The notes below the pieces were generated by a model that worked only from the letters and a program-made list of their open reading frames with translations, searched no databases and was not told the DNA's origin. The position numbers and the translations under genes were made by a program. This document shows positions 51,532 through 58,436 of a stretch of 64,000 nucleotides of DNA, one piece after another. This stretch comes from Cytobacillus sp. FSL H8-0458 (lineage in GTDB: Bacteria; Bacillota; Bacilli; Bacillales; Cytobacillaceae): positions 3,534,001 to 3,598,000 of the forward strand of contig NZ_JBBOBR010000001.1 of assembly GCF_038002165.1 (NCBI RefSeq), written 5' to 3'. Each line of letters opens with the position of its first letter. Position 1 is the first letter of the stretch.

Positions 51532-52554
51532 TCATTCATTTATATCGTAAATCAATTGATCGAATAATTCGCCATCCACATAAAGCAAAATGGCCCATTC
51601 TCCCTTTTTGGGAATCTTAACAGATGATGGTGTATGAGCATCCGCCCCGTTGTTTGGACCATATGCGCGAATGGTCCATCCCATTCCATTTGTTAAAATG
51701 GGATGAACTGTTTGCGATTCTTTATGAAAGCCAACGATAGTCAAGTCTGTATTCTCAACGCCCCATAAATGCCACATCCACTTTTGGCCGTTTAAACTGG
51801 GCATGTCAGCGCCGATCACACCGGACTTGTTTTCATTTCCAATTATGCCCCTGCTGCCGAACTCCACAGCTTTTCTCTTCCAATCAATAGTGTCAAAATC
51901 GCTCTCTTGAACAAAATCCGGTATATCCTCAGGCAGCGTAATAGGGGCATCTTTTGCTTTTTCTGCCACACTGACCACTACATCTCCATAGGATTTGCCA
52001 TCCAGATACACTTCAAACTTCCACAGGCCTTCGTAAGGAAGGGGGAATGTCGTCGTGAACCGCTGCAAACTTGGGTACCCGGGAGAAGGATCTATTATTT
52101 TTTGCTGAGGTAAGACTTGTAATCTTTCGCCAGTTTCTTTATGAAAGGCAGAAATGGAAAGCTCTTTTCCTTTATACGTGTTAAAAGGCTCCTGGAAATT
52201 AAAGATATATCCATAAGGCGATCCTGCTTTCAGATAAGGATCGGGTAGTATGCTGAATTTTATCTTTTGATTCACCTTATATTCATGCCGGATGTTCCAT
52301 TCATCAGCCGTACCGCCATGTATCTGGTTTTGGTCCTGCCTGACCCATGTCTCAGTTGAAACTAAGAAAGCTAAGAGGCAGATGGCCAAAGTGGATATGG
52401 TAAATATAACGAATTTTTGAGGCTTTTTTGGCTTCTCTCTTCTATCGGAATGGAGCGCTTTTCTAATATTCATTTTTTGAAATTCCGTAAAGTGCTCGCC
52501 CTTGTGAGTTGTCGAGTCCATTGCCCGCCGCAGCTGACTAAGCTTGCTCTCCAT
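51532..52554 (-). CDS. Membrane anti-sigma-type protein with DUF4871 domain
   Basis: A 340-residue protein. Residues 1-45 are cytoplasmic and basic (KSLQ-like start MESKLSQLRRAMDS), a single helix lies at about 48-66, and the large outer domain (DEWNIRHEYKVNQKIKFSIL, YGYIFNFQEPFNTYKGKELS, LWGVENTDLTIVGFHKES) matches DUF4871. Its start overlaps the ECF sigma gene by 17 bases, so the short inner segment probably holds the sigma factor at the membrane. The signal sensed by the outer domain is unknown. Confidence 0.8.
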   Translation of the reverse strand: MESKLSQLRRAMDSTTHKGEHFTEFQKMNIRKALHSDRREKPKKPQKFVIFTISTLAICLLAFLVSTETWVRQDQNQIHGGTADEWNIRHEYKVNQKIKFSILPDPYLKAGSPYGYIFNFQEPFNTYKGKELSISAFHKETGERLQVLPQQKIIDPSPGYPSLQRFTTTFPLPYEGLWKFEVYLDGKSYGDVVVSVAEKAKDAPITLPEDIPDFVQESDFDTIDWKRKAVEFGSRGIIGNENKSGVIGADMPSLNGQKWMWHLWGVENTDLTIVGFHKESQTVHPILTNGMGWTIRAYGPNNGADAHTPSSVKIPKKGEWAILLYVDGELFDQLIYDINE

Positions 52555-53092
52555 TATATCCCCGCCTCTCCATCATTTTTTTCAACTTCATCCTGCCTCT
52601 GCTCAATCTCGTTTTAATCGTATTTTGGTTTACTCCTATTAGTCCCTGGATCTCTTCAATCGAACATTCTGCATAATAATAGAGAGTAATAACTTCCCGG
52701 TACTTCACAGGCAAAGACAATACACAAAAGGAAAGAAATTCTTCCTCGCTGCGCTTCAGCAGCTCCTTTTCCGGAGGCAATTCCTTCGATGAAAATAAAG
52801 AAAACAGACTCGAATTAAGCACTACTTTCCGAAACGCATGACTCTTCAGGACATCCTTTGATCTATTAATAGCTAATCGATAAATCCATGATTTAAAGGA
52901 GTTCAATTCATCGATTTTGTCATAATTTTGGTAACTTGTTATGAAGACATCCTGAACAATATCTTCCGCGAGCTTCCAGTCCTTCACATAGTTATAAGCA
53001 AACTTCGTGAGCCGTTCACCGTACTCATCCATTATCATCTCAAGCCACATATCACGATCTTCTAATGAATCATCATCCCTGATCTTTCTCAC
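52538..53092 (-). CDS. ECF-type RNA polymerase sigma factor
   Basis: A 184-residue sigma-70 factor of the extracytoplasmic-function group. Region 2 is MDEYGERLTKFAYNYVKDWK with AEDIVQDVFITSYQNYD (-10 recognition), and region 4 is SLPVKYREVITLYYYAECSI followed by EEIQGLIGVNQNTIKTRLSR (-35 recognition). The GTG start follows GGGGAG. A promoter of ECF type lies upstream, which suggests it drives its own gene, and the overlapping gene encodes the presumed anti-sigma. Confidence 0.92.
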   Translation of the reverse strand: MRKIRDDDSLEDRDMWLEMIMDEYGERLTKFAYNYVKDWKLAEDIVQDVFITSYQNYDKIDELNSFKSWIYRLAINRSKDVLKSHAFRKVVLNSSLFSLFSSKELPPEKELLKRSEEEFLSFCVLSLPVKYREVITLYYYAECSIEEIQGLIGVNQNTIKTRLSRGRMKLKKMMERRGYNGEQA

Positions 53093-53125
53093 ACACTCCC
53101 CACCCCGTTTTCACTTTAATGCTAA

Positions 53126-53150
53126 GACGAATGAGTTGAGTAAAGGTTTC
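53126..53150 (-). promoter_or_regulatory. ECF-type autoregulatory promoter
   Basis: On the minus strand GAAAC (53150-53146), 16 bases, CGTC (53129-53126). GAAAC-N16-CGTM is the typical Bacillus ECF promoter form. It lies 34 bases before the sigma-factor start. Confidence 0.75.
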
Positions 53151-53217
53151 GTTTTTCTTAAAACCCTGGTCCTTAAATCCATCTCTAATTGCCTTTTATA
53201 AGACCTGTTTATTCAAA

Positions 53218-53241
53218 AAGAAAAAGCCACCGGGACTGGCA
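53218..53241 (-). terminator. Terminator of the 53252-53485 gene
   Basis: On the minus strand GCCA-GTCCCGG-TGGC is followed by TTTTTCTTTTTG. Confidence 0.6.
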
Positions 53242-53251
53242 GCTGCGTTTG

Positions 53252-53485
53252 TTAATCATTTTCCCTCATTGAAAACAAATAAATAATTGCAATGGTAACG
53301 GCAATTATTGAAGTGATTACAGAATATCGAAAAATAGCAAAAAAGAACTCAGGAAATGGTGTGATAATACTTGAAGTCATACCATCAACATCTGTTGTAC
53401 TTTCGATTCGCTTCATAAAGGCGACCAATAAGAAAAAGGAAACAATAAATGAATAGACTCCTGTTTTCACTAAGATTTTCTCCAT
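53252..53485 (-). CDS. Small two-helix membrane protein
   Basis: A 77-residue protein with helices at about residues 9-24 and 53-72 and a 25-residue outer loop (RIESTTDVDGMTSSIITPFP). No family is recognised. GGGGG lies 6 bases before the ATG. It lies between the sigma-factor operon and a 57-residue membrane protein on the same strand. No function can be given. Confidence 0.6.
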   Translation of the reverse strand: MEKILVKTGVYSFIVSFFLLVAFMKRIESTTDVDGMTSSIITPFPEFFFAIFRYSVITSIIAVTIAIIYLFSMREND

Positions 53486-53536
53486 GAAATCCCCCTAAAT
53501 TGACACATTATTTTTTAAAATTCCAGTTACATGTAA

Positions 53537-53710
53537 TTACTGAAATCCGCCTGTGTCCTTATTATCTCCCATTAAATAATTTGAACTTTCTCCTGGCTTT
53601 GCGTTCGGATTTGTTGGGGTAAGTGGGTTATTATTGTTTCTCCTGCGTCTCCAATCAATAAACAAAGCAAATAATATAATTCCCGCAATATAAATTACGA
53701 CCCACCACAT
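53537..53710 (-). CDS. 57-residue single-helix membrane protein
   Basis: A short gene: MWWVVIYIAGIILFALFIDW then RRRRNNNN, PLTPTNPNAKPGESSN and a TAA. One N-terminal membrane helix is followed by an arginine stop-transfer and a polar tail rich in Asn and Pro. AGGGGGTG lies 6 bases before the ATG, which strongly supports translation. The family and function are not known to me. Confidence 0.7.
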   Translation of the reverse strand: MWWVVIYIAGIILFALFIDWRRRRNNNNPLTPTNPNAKPGESSNYLMGDNKDTGGFQ

Positions 53711-53756
53711 AGGTTCACCCCCTATTTCGAAAGGCGACTTTATAGATAAACAACTC

Positions 53757-54057
53757 TTAGTTTAAGAAAAGGTAAAGAAGCAACGCAGTCATAATATTGG
53801 GCAGACCAATTAATACTGAGCCGATGCTTGTTCTTTTTCGCTTTCGTCTTTCGTCTTTCGTCAGGAGAATCGGCTGCTTCAAAACCCGCCCTCATCCGAT
53901 GGGGACCAGCTAAAGAACCTGACATAAGAATGGACACAGCAATAAACAACAATCCAATGGCTCCTGTCACTAAATAAGCTTTACTGAATTCCCAAAAACC
54001 AATTGAAAATAAAACACCAGCTATCGCCAAAACGATCCCTAAGGTTAAATGCTTCAA
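53757..54057 (-). pseudogene. DUF5316 membrane protein, frameshifted by a 7-bp repeat
   Basis: This is a DUF5316-type small membrane protein: MKHLTLGIVLAIAGVLFSIG, FWEFSKAYLVTGAIGLLFIA, GSLAGPHRMRAGFEAADSPD. After DERR the frame passes through three copies of the 7-base unit GACGAAA and shifts. With two copies the frame continues as RKRKRTSIGSVLIGLPNIMT, ALLLYLFLN and stops at 53757, giving 97 residues and the expected last helix. As written, the product ends out of frame at 53740. The TTG at 54057 follows AAGGAGG. A slipped-strand gain is the simplest cause. Confidence 0.75.
53842..53862. repeat. Three tandem 7-bp units
   Basis: TTTCGTC repeated three times (plus strand), inside the DUF5316 gene. 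The unit is not a multiple of 3, so copy-number change switches the reading frame. Confidence 0.9.
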
Positions 54058-54176
54058 CCCAAAACCTCCTTTTATAACTATACGACTGAAACCTCTAATT
54101 GTTTCAATTTTCTTTCTATTAATATTCTTTGCGAAGAATGGCCACACAAACTTCCACATCTAAAAAAAGCTGTACC

Positions 54177-54803
54177 CTAATTCATATACTTCGCAACTAA
54201 CAAATAACACCTTTCTCTTGTCAGACTTGCCAGAGCAGCCACATATTCCAATTGCTCCATTGAACCCCCTTTGTATTTTAGGGAAGAATTTTTAGCCGTT
54301 TCATCTCTTTGCTGGATCCATTTCCGCTGTTCTTCTCTTAGTTGGTTCATCTGATCATTTTCAAGCTGTTCTTCCAGCAGCCCATAGATTTTGTTTAATT
54401 CGTCATCCCACGTTCTATATCTTTCTTCCTCCTGTTTCACCATTTCTGCGGTCGTTGTCTTGGCTTCTGCGTTTCTGTCCGCTTCTTCCATTTTGTTTAG
54501 CTTCTTAAGATATTCATCTTTAATGCTCTCGGGACTTTCATTTTTATCAACTGCCTCAACATCATTTGGAGCTTCAGCTGAATCGTCTTTATCATGGGAC
54601 TGTGTAGTATTACTGCTGCCGTCAGTTTTTTCTTCCTCAATTCCCTGTGATCCATCTGGCTCCTTTTCTGTTGTTTCTTCTTGAGCAGAGCTGTTATTGG
54701 ATGGGTGGCTGCTCGATTCTTCAGATGAGTTCCCACAAGCAGCCAATACTCCTGACAAGGCTATTGTTAACAGTACTGCCAAAAACCTTTTATTGTTTTC
54801 CAA
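54177..54803 (-). CDS. Lipoprotein with LprI-like (DUF1311) domain
   Basis: A 208-residue secreted lipoprotein. The lipobox is SGVLAACGN (about residue 22), then a 70-residue Ser/Glu/Asp-rich linker, and a C-terminal helical domain with WDDELNKIYGLLEEQLENDQ and LREEQRKWIQQRDETAK, the DUF1311/LprI pattern (lysozyme-inhibitor-like). The TTG start has GGGGAG before it. Function in Bacillus is unknown. Confidence 0.82.
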   Translation of the reverse strand: MENNKRFLAVLLTIALSGVLAACGNSSEESSSHPSNNSSAQEETTEKEPDGSQGIEEEKTDGSSNTTQSHDKDDSAEAPNDVEAVDKNESPESIKDEYLKKLNKMEEADRNAEAKTTTAEMVKQEEERYRTWDDELNKIYGLLEEQLENDQMNQLREEQRKWIQQRDETAKNSSLKYKGGSMEQLEYVAALASLTRERCYLLVAKYMN

Positions 54804-54907
54804 TGTTCTAACTCCCCTTCTCTTTTGACAAAATGTCTGTATTCATTCGTCCAAATCAATCTTATCATTTTTATAGAAAATTATCCCAATTAGAAATCAA
54901 GGACGAA

Positions 54908-54936
54908 AAAAGGAGCTCCGCTTCGGAACTCCTTTC
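54908..54936 (-). terminator. Terminator after the Nudix fragment
   Basis: On the minus strand AAAGGAG-TTCCGAAGCGGA-GCTCCTTT is followed by TTTCGTC. Confidence 0.75.
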
Positions 54937-55083
54937 TAGATAGATTGAACATAATCCTTAATCACTCTTTGGTCTGGAGGACTAATATTCGAGGGAATCT
55001 CCTGAACATGAAAAAATCGCAATTCGCTTACCTCATCTTCATCAATATCCAGTTCTCCATCAAAGTTATTGTGTTGAAACAAT
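54936..55083 (-). pseudogene. Nudix hydrolase, 3' fragment
   Basis: The minus strand reads NFDGELDIDEDEVSELRFFH, VQEIPSNISPPDQRVIKDYV, QSI, stop: the characteristic tail of ADP-ribose-type Nudix hydrolases, followed by a terminator. The Nudix box itself is gone. The 5' edge runs into the end of the small secreted-protein gene at 55066, which marks a deletion junction. Confidence 0.65.
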
Positions 55084-55293
55084 CCTTTGATTATAAGAAG
55101 GTTGATTAACTACTGATGAGATTCCAGTAAAATATAGCCAACCAGCATCCATCCTTTCAATGTTATTTCTAGCTTTACACGTACCGCCGGACCCACAAGT
55201 AATGTTTTTTTCAGCTGCCAAAGTATTGAATCCTGTAATACTTAGAAACATAAGAACACCTAAAAACAAGGGTAATAATTTTTTTACATTCAT
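55066..55293 (-). CDS. Small secreted peptide, 75 residues
   Basis: It has a clear signal peptide (MNVKKLLPLFLGVLMFLSIT, cleavage probably after LAA) and a mature part of about 47 residues with two cysteines (ITCGSGGTCKARNN) followed by AGWLYFTGISSVVNQ. GGAGG precedes the ATG. The family is unknown; the two-Cys mature part is compatible with a small bacteriocin-like or signalling peptide, but there is no immunity or transport gene next to it. The last residues overlap the Nudix fragment and may be chimeric. Confidence 0.55.
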   Translation of the reverse strand: MNVKKLLPLFLGVLMFLSITGFNTLAAEKNITCGSGGTCKARNNIERMDAGWLYFTGISSVVNQPSYNQRIVSTQ

Positions 55294-55376
55294 AAATAAT
55301 CCTCCTTTCTTTTGATTATAATATTCCCTTTAGGATTGTTTATTTTTTCCAAATAAAAACAATTAGAGGTGTTTAG

Positions 55377-55787
55377 ATGAAAAAAACTATTTCTTGTTTA
55401 ATTATATTAATAATTTTCCTTGGATCTTCTACAATCCACGCCAAAAACCCAGTTGAAGAAATAAATAAATCAAAAGAAGAGTTGAAAAAAATTGAAAACA
55501 ATGTTGTAACTGACGTAATAAATACCTTGAATATCAATACGACTGGTTTTAAGAAGTACTCTTTTATGGAAGCAGCTATTTTAGTCGAAAGGGATTCAAC
55601 TTTAATTGAACTTTTGAAGTTGAGTGAAGATCTCCAAAGCAAAGGATACATCGGAGCAAATTACATTTATTTAAAGCAAAACCGTGCCTTTATTGTCGGT
55701 AGAGATGTGCGAGGAGTTAATTTATTAGTAAATCTAAAAAAAGTAGACAATAGGCGTTGGGAGCCTGGAAAAATAATAAAAAAATAA
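55377..55787 (+). CDS. Secreted protein, 136 residues, unknown
   Basis: A signal peptide (MKKTISCLIILIIFLGSSTI, ending HAKN) is followed by a soluble helix-rich part with EEINKSKEELKKIENNVVTD, then FMEAAILVERDSTLIELLKL and a basic end KKVDNRRWEPGKIIKK. No family is recognised. AGAGGTG precedes the ATG. It diverges from the small secreted-peptide gene, with 83 bases between them that must hold both promoters. Confidence 0.65.
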   Translation: MKKTISCLIILIIFLGSSTIHAKNPVEEINKSKEELKKIENNVVTDVINTLNINTTGFKKYSFMEAAILVERDSTLIELLKLSEDLQSKGYIGANYIYLKQNRAFIVGRDVRGVNLLVNLKKVDNRRWEPGKIIKK

Positions 55788-56157
55788 CAGCCACTTGCAC
55801 AATTGTTGGTCCTAGATACTGATACTTGGCAAGGAAATGTAATAGTCAAAAATAATTGTCCAGATGGCTCCATTTCTAGTTTATGCTTTTTGCACCTGTT
55901 AGGCTTTTTAAATTGTTGCTTTTAAGGGGGCATATTATGGCTGGAGGAGAAAAAGAAGCAGTTACCAGTTGAAAAGCTGTTTAGCTAATGGGAGAGGCTA
56001 CCAGCCCTCCTCATTGCTTTGTTTTTGGAAAGCTACCTTTACGAAAATTTAGACATACCGCCCTTTCTTTACCAAAACAAAATCCCCTCCAAGTAGCATT
56101 CTTTTCCTCTATGGTAACCGGTTTTTTTAAAATGTCTACATATAGGGGATATTAACA
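55788..56157. other. Gap without recognised features
   Basis: 370 bases of AT-rich sequence. Short open stretches occur (for example DTDTWQGNVIVKNNCPDGS near 55815-55880 and MAGGEKEAVTS near 55937), but none has a proper start, length and binding site together. It may hold gene debris. Confidence 0.35.
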
Positions 56158-56566
56158 TGGTTGGCTGCTATTATCTTGTACAAGGAAGAAGTAGGATACC
56201 CTAATCAAACTTTCAGATGAGCAATTAGAGGATTTCACCATCCCCCTTTTAACTAAATTAGGGTATACAATAACAAAGCCGGATGATGAAAATCCGGATA
56301 TAAGTTTTTTACTGACCCATCCAACAGGCAATCAAGCGATTGTAAAAGTCAAAAGCCATAAAAGAGAGATAGGAATTCGCCTTGTCCAGAAAACTTTAAA
56401 ACAAATGGATATTTATGATGCGGGTGAATGTTGGGTTATTACAAACGAGCGTTTCACCCCGCAAGCAATTGAATATGCTATAGCAAACAATACCCGCTTA
56501 TGCGATCGGGAACAATTCATAAATTGGATACTAAAAGCGAACAAAGGGGAGAAAGTCCGGGGATAG
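56158..56566 (+). pseudogene. Mrr-type restriction endonuclease domain, 5' frameshift
   Basis: From about 56195 the frame reads LIKLSDEQLEDFTIPLLTKL then GYTITKPDDENPDISFLLTH, GNQAIVKVKSHKREIG, ECWVITNERFTPQAIEYA and IANNTRLCDREQFINWILK, the Mrr_cat pattern (D...xVKxK core with a QxK-like VKVKSH). A TAG closes the 5' end of that frame. Just upstream another frame reads LAAIILYKEEVGYPN, as expected for the membrane helix such proteins carry before the nuclease. A frameshift near 56195 separates them, so the enzyme is probably inactive. Confidence 0.6.
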
Positions 56567-56591
56567 GAACCTTGATATTTGTAGAGACCTT

Positions 56592-56620
56592 AAAAAATAG
56601 GCCGCCTCAGTGAGGCGGCC
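56592..56620 (-). terminator. Terminator of proS
   Basis: GGCCGCCT-CACTG-AGGCGGCC; the minus strand continues TATTTTTT. Confidence 0.9.
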
Positions 56621-56650
56621 CTTTCGTCACATAATTTTCATATTATCGCT

Positions 56651-58087
56651 TTAGTAAGCCCGCGCAAACCAAACCGTATGCTTCGCTTCTTTTCCACAAT
56701 GGATGCAGGTATCTTTCGTTGCCGGCGGGTTGAACGGGATGTTCCGTGTCGTAAATTTTGTTTTTTCTTTTACACTTTCTTCACAGGCGTCATCACCGCA
56801 CCATCCGGCTAAGATCCATCCTGGTATGGCATCATTTTGTTCAGCTTGTGCAATGTGCTGTTCTAACTGCTCGATTGTATCGATATGTGTGTGCGAATGC
56901 TCCGCACGGAATTCTTTAGCTTTTTCTAATAAACGAGTCTGCATGGTTTCAAGCTCTTTTTTGATGCTATCTAGAACAGAATCAAGCGGAACAGCCACTT
57001 TGTCCCCAAGATCCCGTGCCTTCATTAAGCATTGATTTTGGTCTAAATCACGCGGCCCAAGCTCTATGCGGACAGGTACGCCTTTTAGCTCCCACTCGTT
57101 AAATTTATAGCCTGGTGATTGATCGGAATCATCAAGGCGTACGCGGATTCCTTCTGCCTTTAATGCAGCAAACACTTCATCTAATTTCTCCATAATCGCA
57201 GGGTTCTTTTTCCATGGTCCGACTGGAATCAGCACGACTTGAGTCGGTGCTACTCTTGGAGGCAGCACAAGGCCTTGTTCATCACCATGAACCATGATGA
57301 CAGAGCCGATTAACCTTGTGGATGTACCCCATGATGTTGTATGGACAAAAGTATGTTTATTTTCTTTGTTCAAATATTTGATATCAAAAGCTTCCGCAAA
57401 CTTTGTGCCCAAGTAATGGGAAGTTCCCGCCTGTACCGCTTTTCCATCCTTCATCATCGCTTCAATGGAGAACGTATCAACTGCACCTGCAAAGCGCTCG
57501 GATGGTGTTTTTTGCCCATCATAAACTGGAATCGCAAGCAAGCCTTCTACCACTTCTTTATAGATTTCGAGCATCTGCATCGTTTCCTGGCGCGCTTCAT
57601 CTTCGTCCACATGTGCTGTATGGCCTTCCTGCCATAAAAATTCTGATGTGCGGATGAAAGGAAGAGTTTTCTTCTCCCAGCGGAATACATTCGCCCATTG
57701 ATTGATTAAGACTGGCAGGTCCCGGTAGCTTTTAATCCAATCGGAATACAAATGTCCAATCATCGTTTCAGAAGTCGGACGTAGCGCCAGACGCTCCTCA
57801 AGCTTCTCTCCTGCCGCTTCTGTGATCCACGGAAGCTCTGGCGAGAACCCTTCAATGTGATCCTTTTCCTTTTGAAAAAAGTTCTCCGGAATCAGCATCG
57901 GAAAATAGGCATTGCGGTGGCCGGTTTCCTTAAAACGCTTATCCATCTCTGCCTGAATATGCTCCCAAATTTCATAGCCATCAGGCTTAAAGGCGATACA
58001 CCCGCGAACAGGGGTGTAATCAAATAAATCTGCTTTTTGTATCGTTTCCAGATACCATTTTGAAAAGTTGTTGGTGTTTTGAGACAT
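56651..58087 (-). CDS. proS: Prolyl-tRNA synthetase, archaeal/eukaryotic-type
   Basis: A 478-residue class II synthetase that charges tRNA-Pro. It is the shorter type without the editing insertion: FSKWYLETIQKADLFDYTPV, RPTSETMIGHLYSDWIKSYR (motif 2 region), QWANVFRWEKKTLPFIRTSE, LWQEGHTAH, AGTSHYLGTKFAEAFDIKY and GSVIMVHGDEQGLVLPPRVA (motif 3). The C-terminal zinc-type domain has cysteines in GWCGDDACEE and DTCIHCGKE. Bacillus species usually have a long bacterial ProS too, so this may be the stress-inducible second copy. A T-box leader controls it. Confidence 0.95.
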   Translation of the reverse strand: MSQNTNNFSKWYLETIQKADLFDYTPVRGCIAFKPDGYEIWEHIQAEMDKRFKETGHRNAYFPMLIPENFFQKEKDHIEGFSPELPWITEAAGEKLEERLALRPTSETMIGHLYSDWIKSYRDLPVLINQWANVFRWEKKTLPFIRTSEFLWQEGHTAHVDEDEARQETMQMLEIYKEVVEGLLAIPVYDGQKTPSERFAGAVDTFSIEAMMKDGKAVQAGTSHYLGTKFAEAFDIKYLNKENKHTFVHTTSWGTSTRLIGSVIMVHGDEQGLVLPPRVAPTQVVLIPVGPWKKNPAIMEKLDEVFAALKAEGIRVRLDDSDQSPGYKFNEWELKGVPVRIELGPRDLDQNQCLMKARDLGDKVAVPLDSVLDSIKKELETMQTRLLEKAKEFRAEHSHTHIDTIEQLEQHIAQAEQNDAIPGWILAGWCGDDACEESVKEKTKFTTRNIPFNPPATKDTCIHCGKEAKHTVWFARAY

Positions 58088-58120
58088 CTTCTTTACCTCC
58101 TGAAAATACTTTTTAAGAAT

Positions 58121-58335
58121 AAAAAAAGCATAAAGAGTCCTTCAAAAGGACGTCTTTATGCTAATAGACGCGGTACCACCTTAGTTCGGCTTTACAAAAT
58201 CTAAAGCCCTCTAATCGTTAATAACGAAACGACCCGGTTAGCTTTTTCCTAACATCTCAGTGGCAGGTTTCAATAAGGAGGGGTGATATAGCTCTCAGCC
58301 CAGGCTATATTTTCTGTTTCACAATCCTTATTTAC
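58121..58335 (-). promoter_or_regulatory. T-box riboswitch of proS, with a short Stem I
   Basis: On the minus strand the T-box GGTGGTACCGCG (58180-58169) is followed by a terminator: AGCATAAAGACGTCCTTTTG pairing with the arm ending CTTTATGCT, then TTTTTTT (58162-58121). Stem I is closed by AATAAGGA/TCCTTATT (58332-58325 and 58279-58272) and spans only 61 bases, with TATAGC/GCTATA inside. CACCCCTCC on its 3' side offers a proline (CCN) specifier. Uncharged tRNA-Pro should induce proS. Confidence 0.93.
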
Positions 58336-58436
58336 TTGATCACATCATTGATTACATATATATGATAATATACCAACTTGTGATGAGTAATTCAATACAG
58401 GCAGAAATAAATTCCTGATGGAGTGTTCCCTCCACC

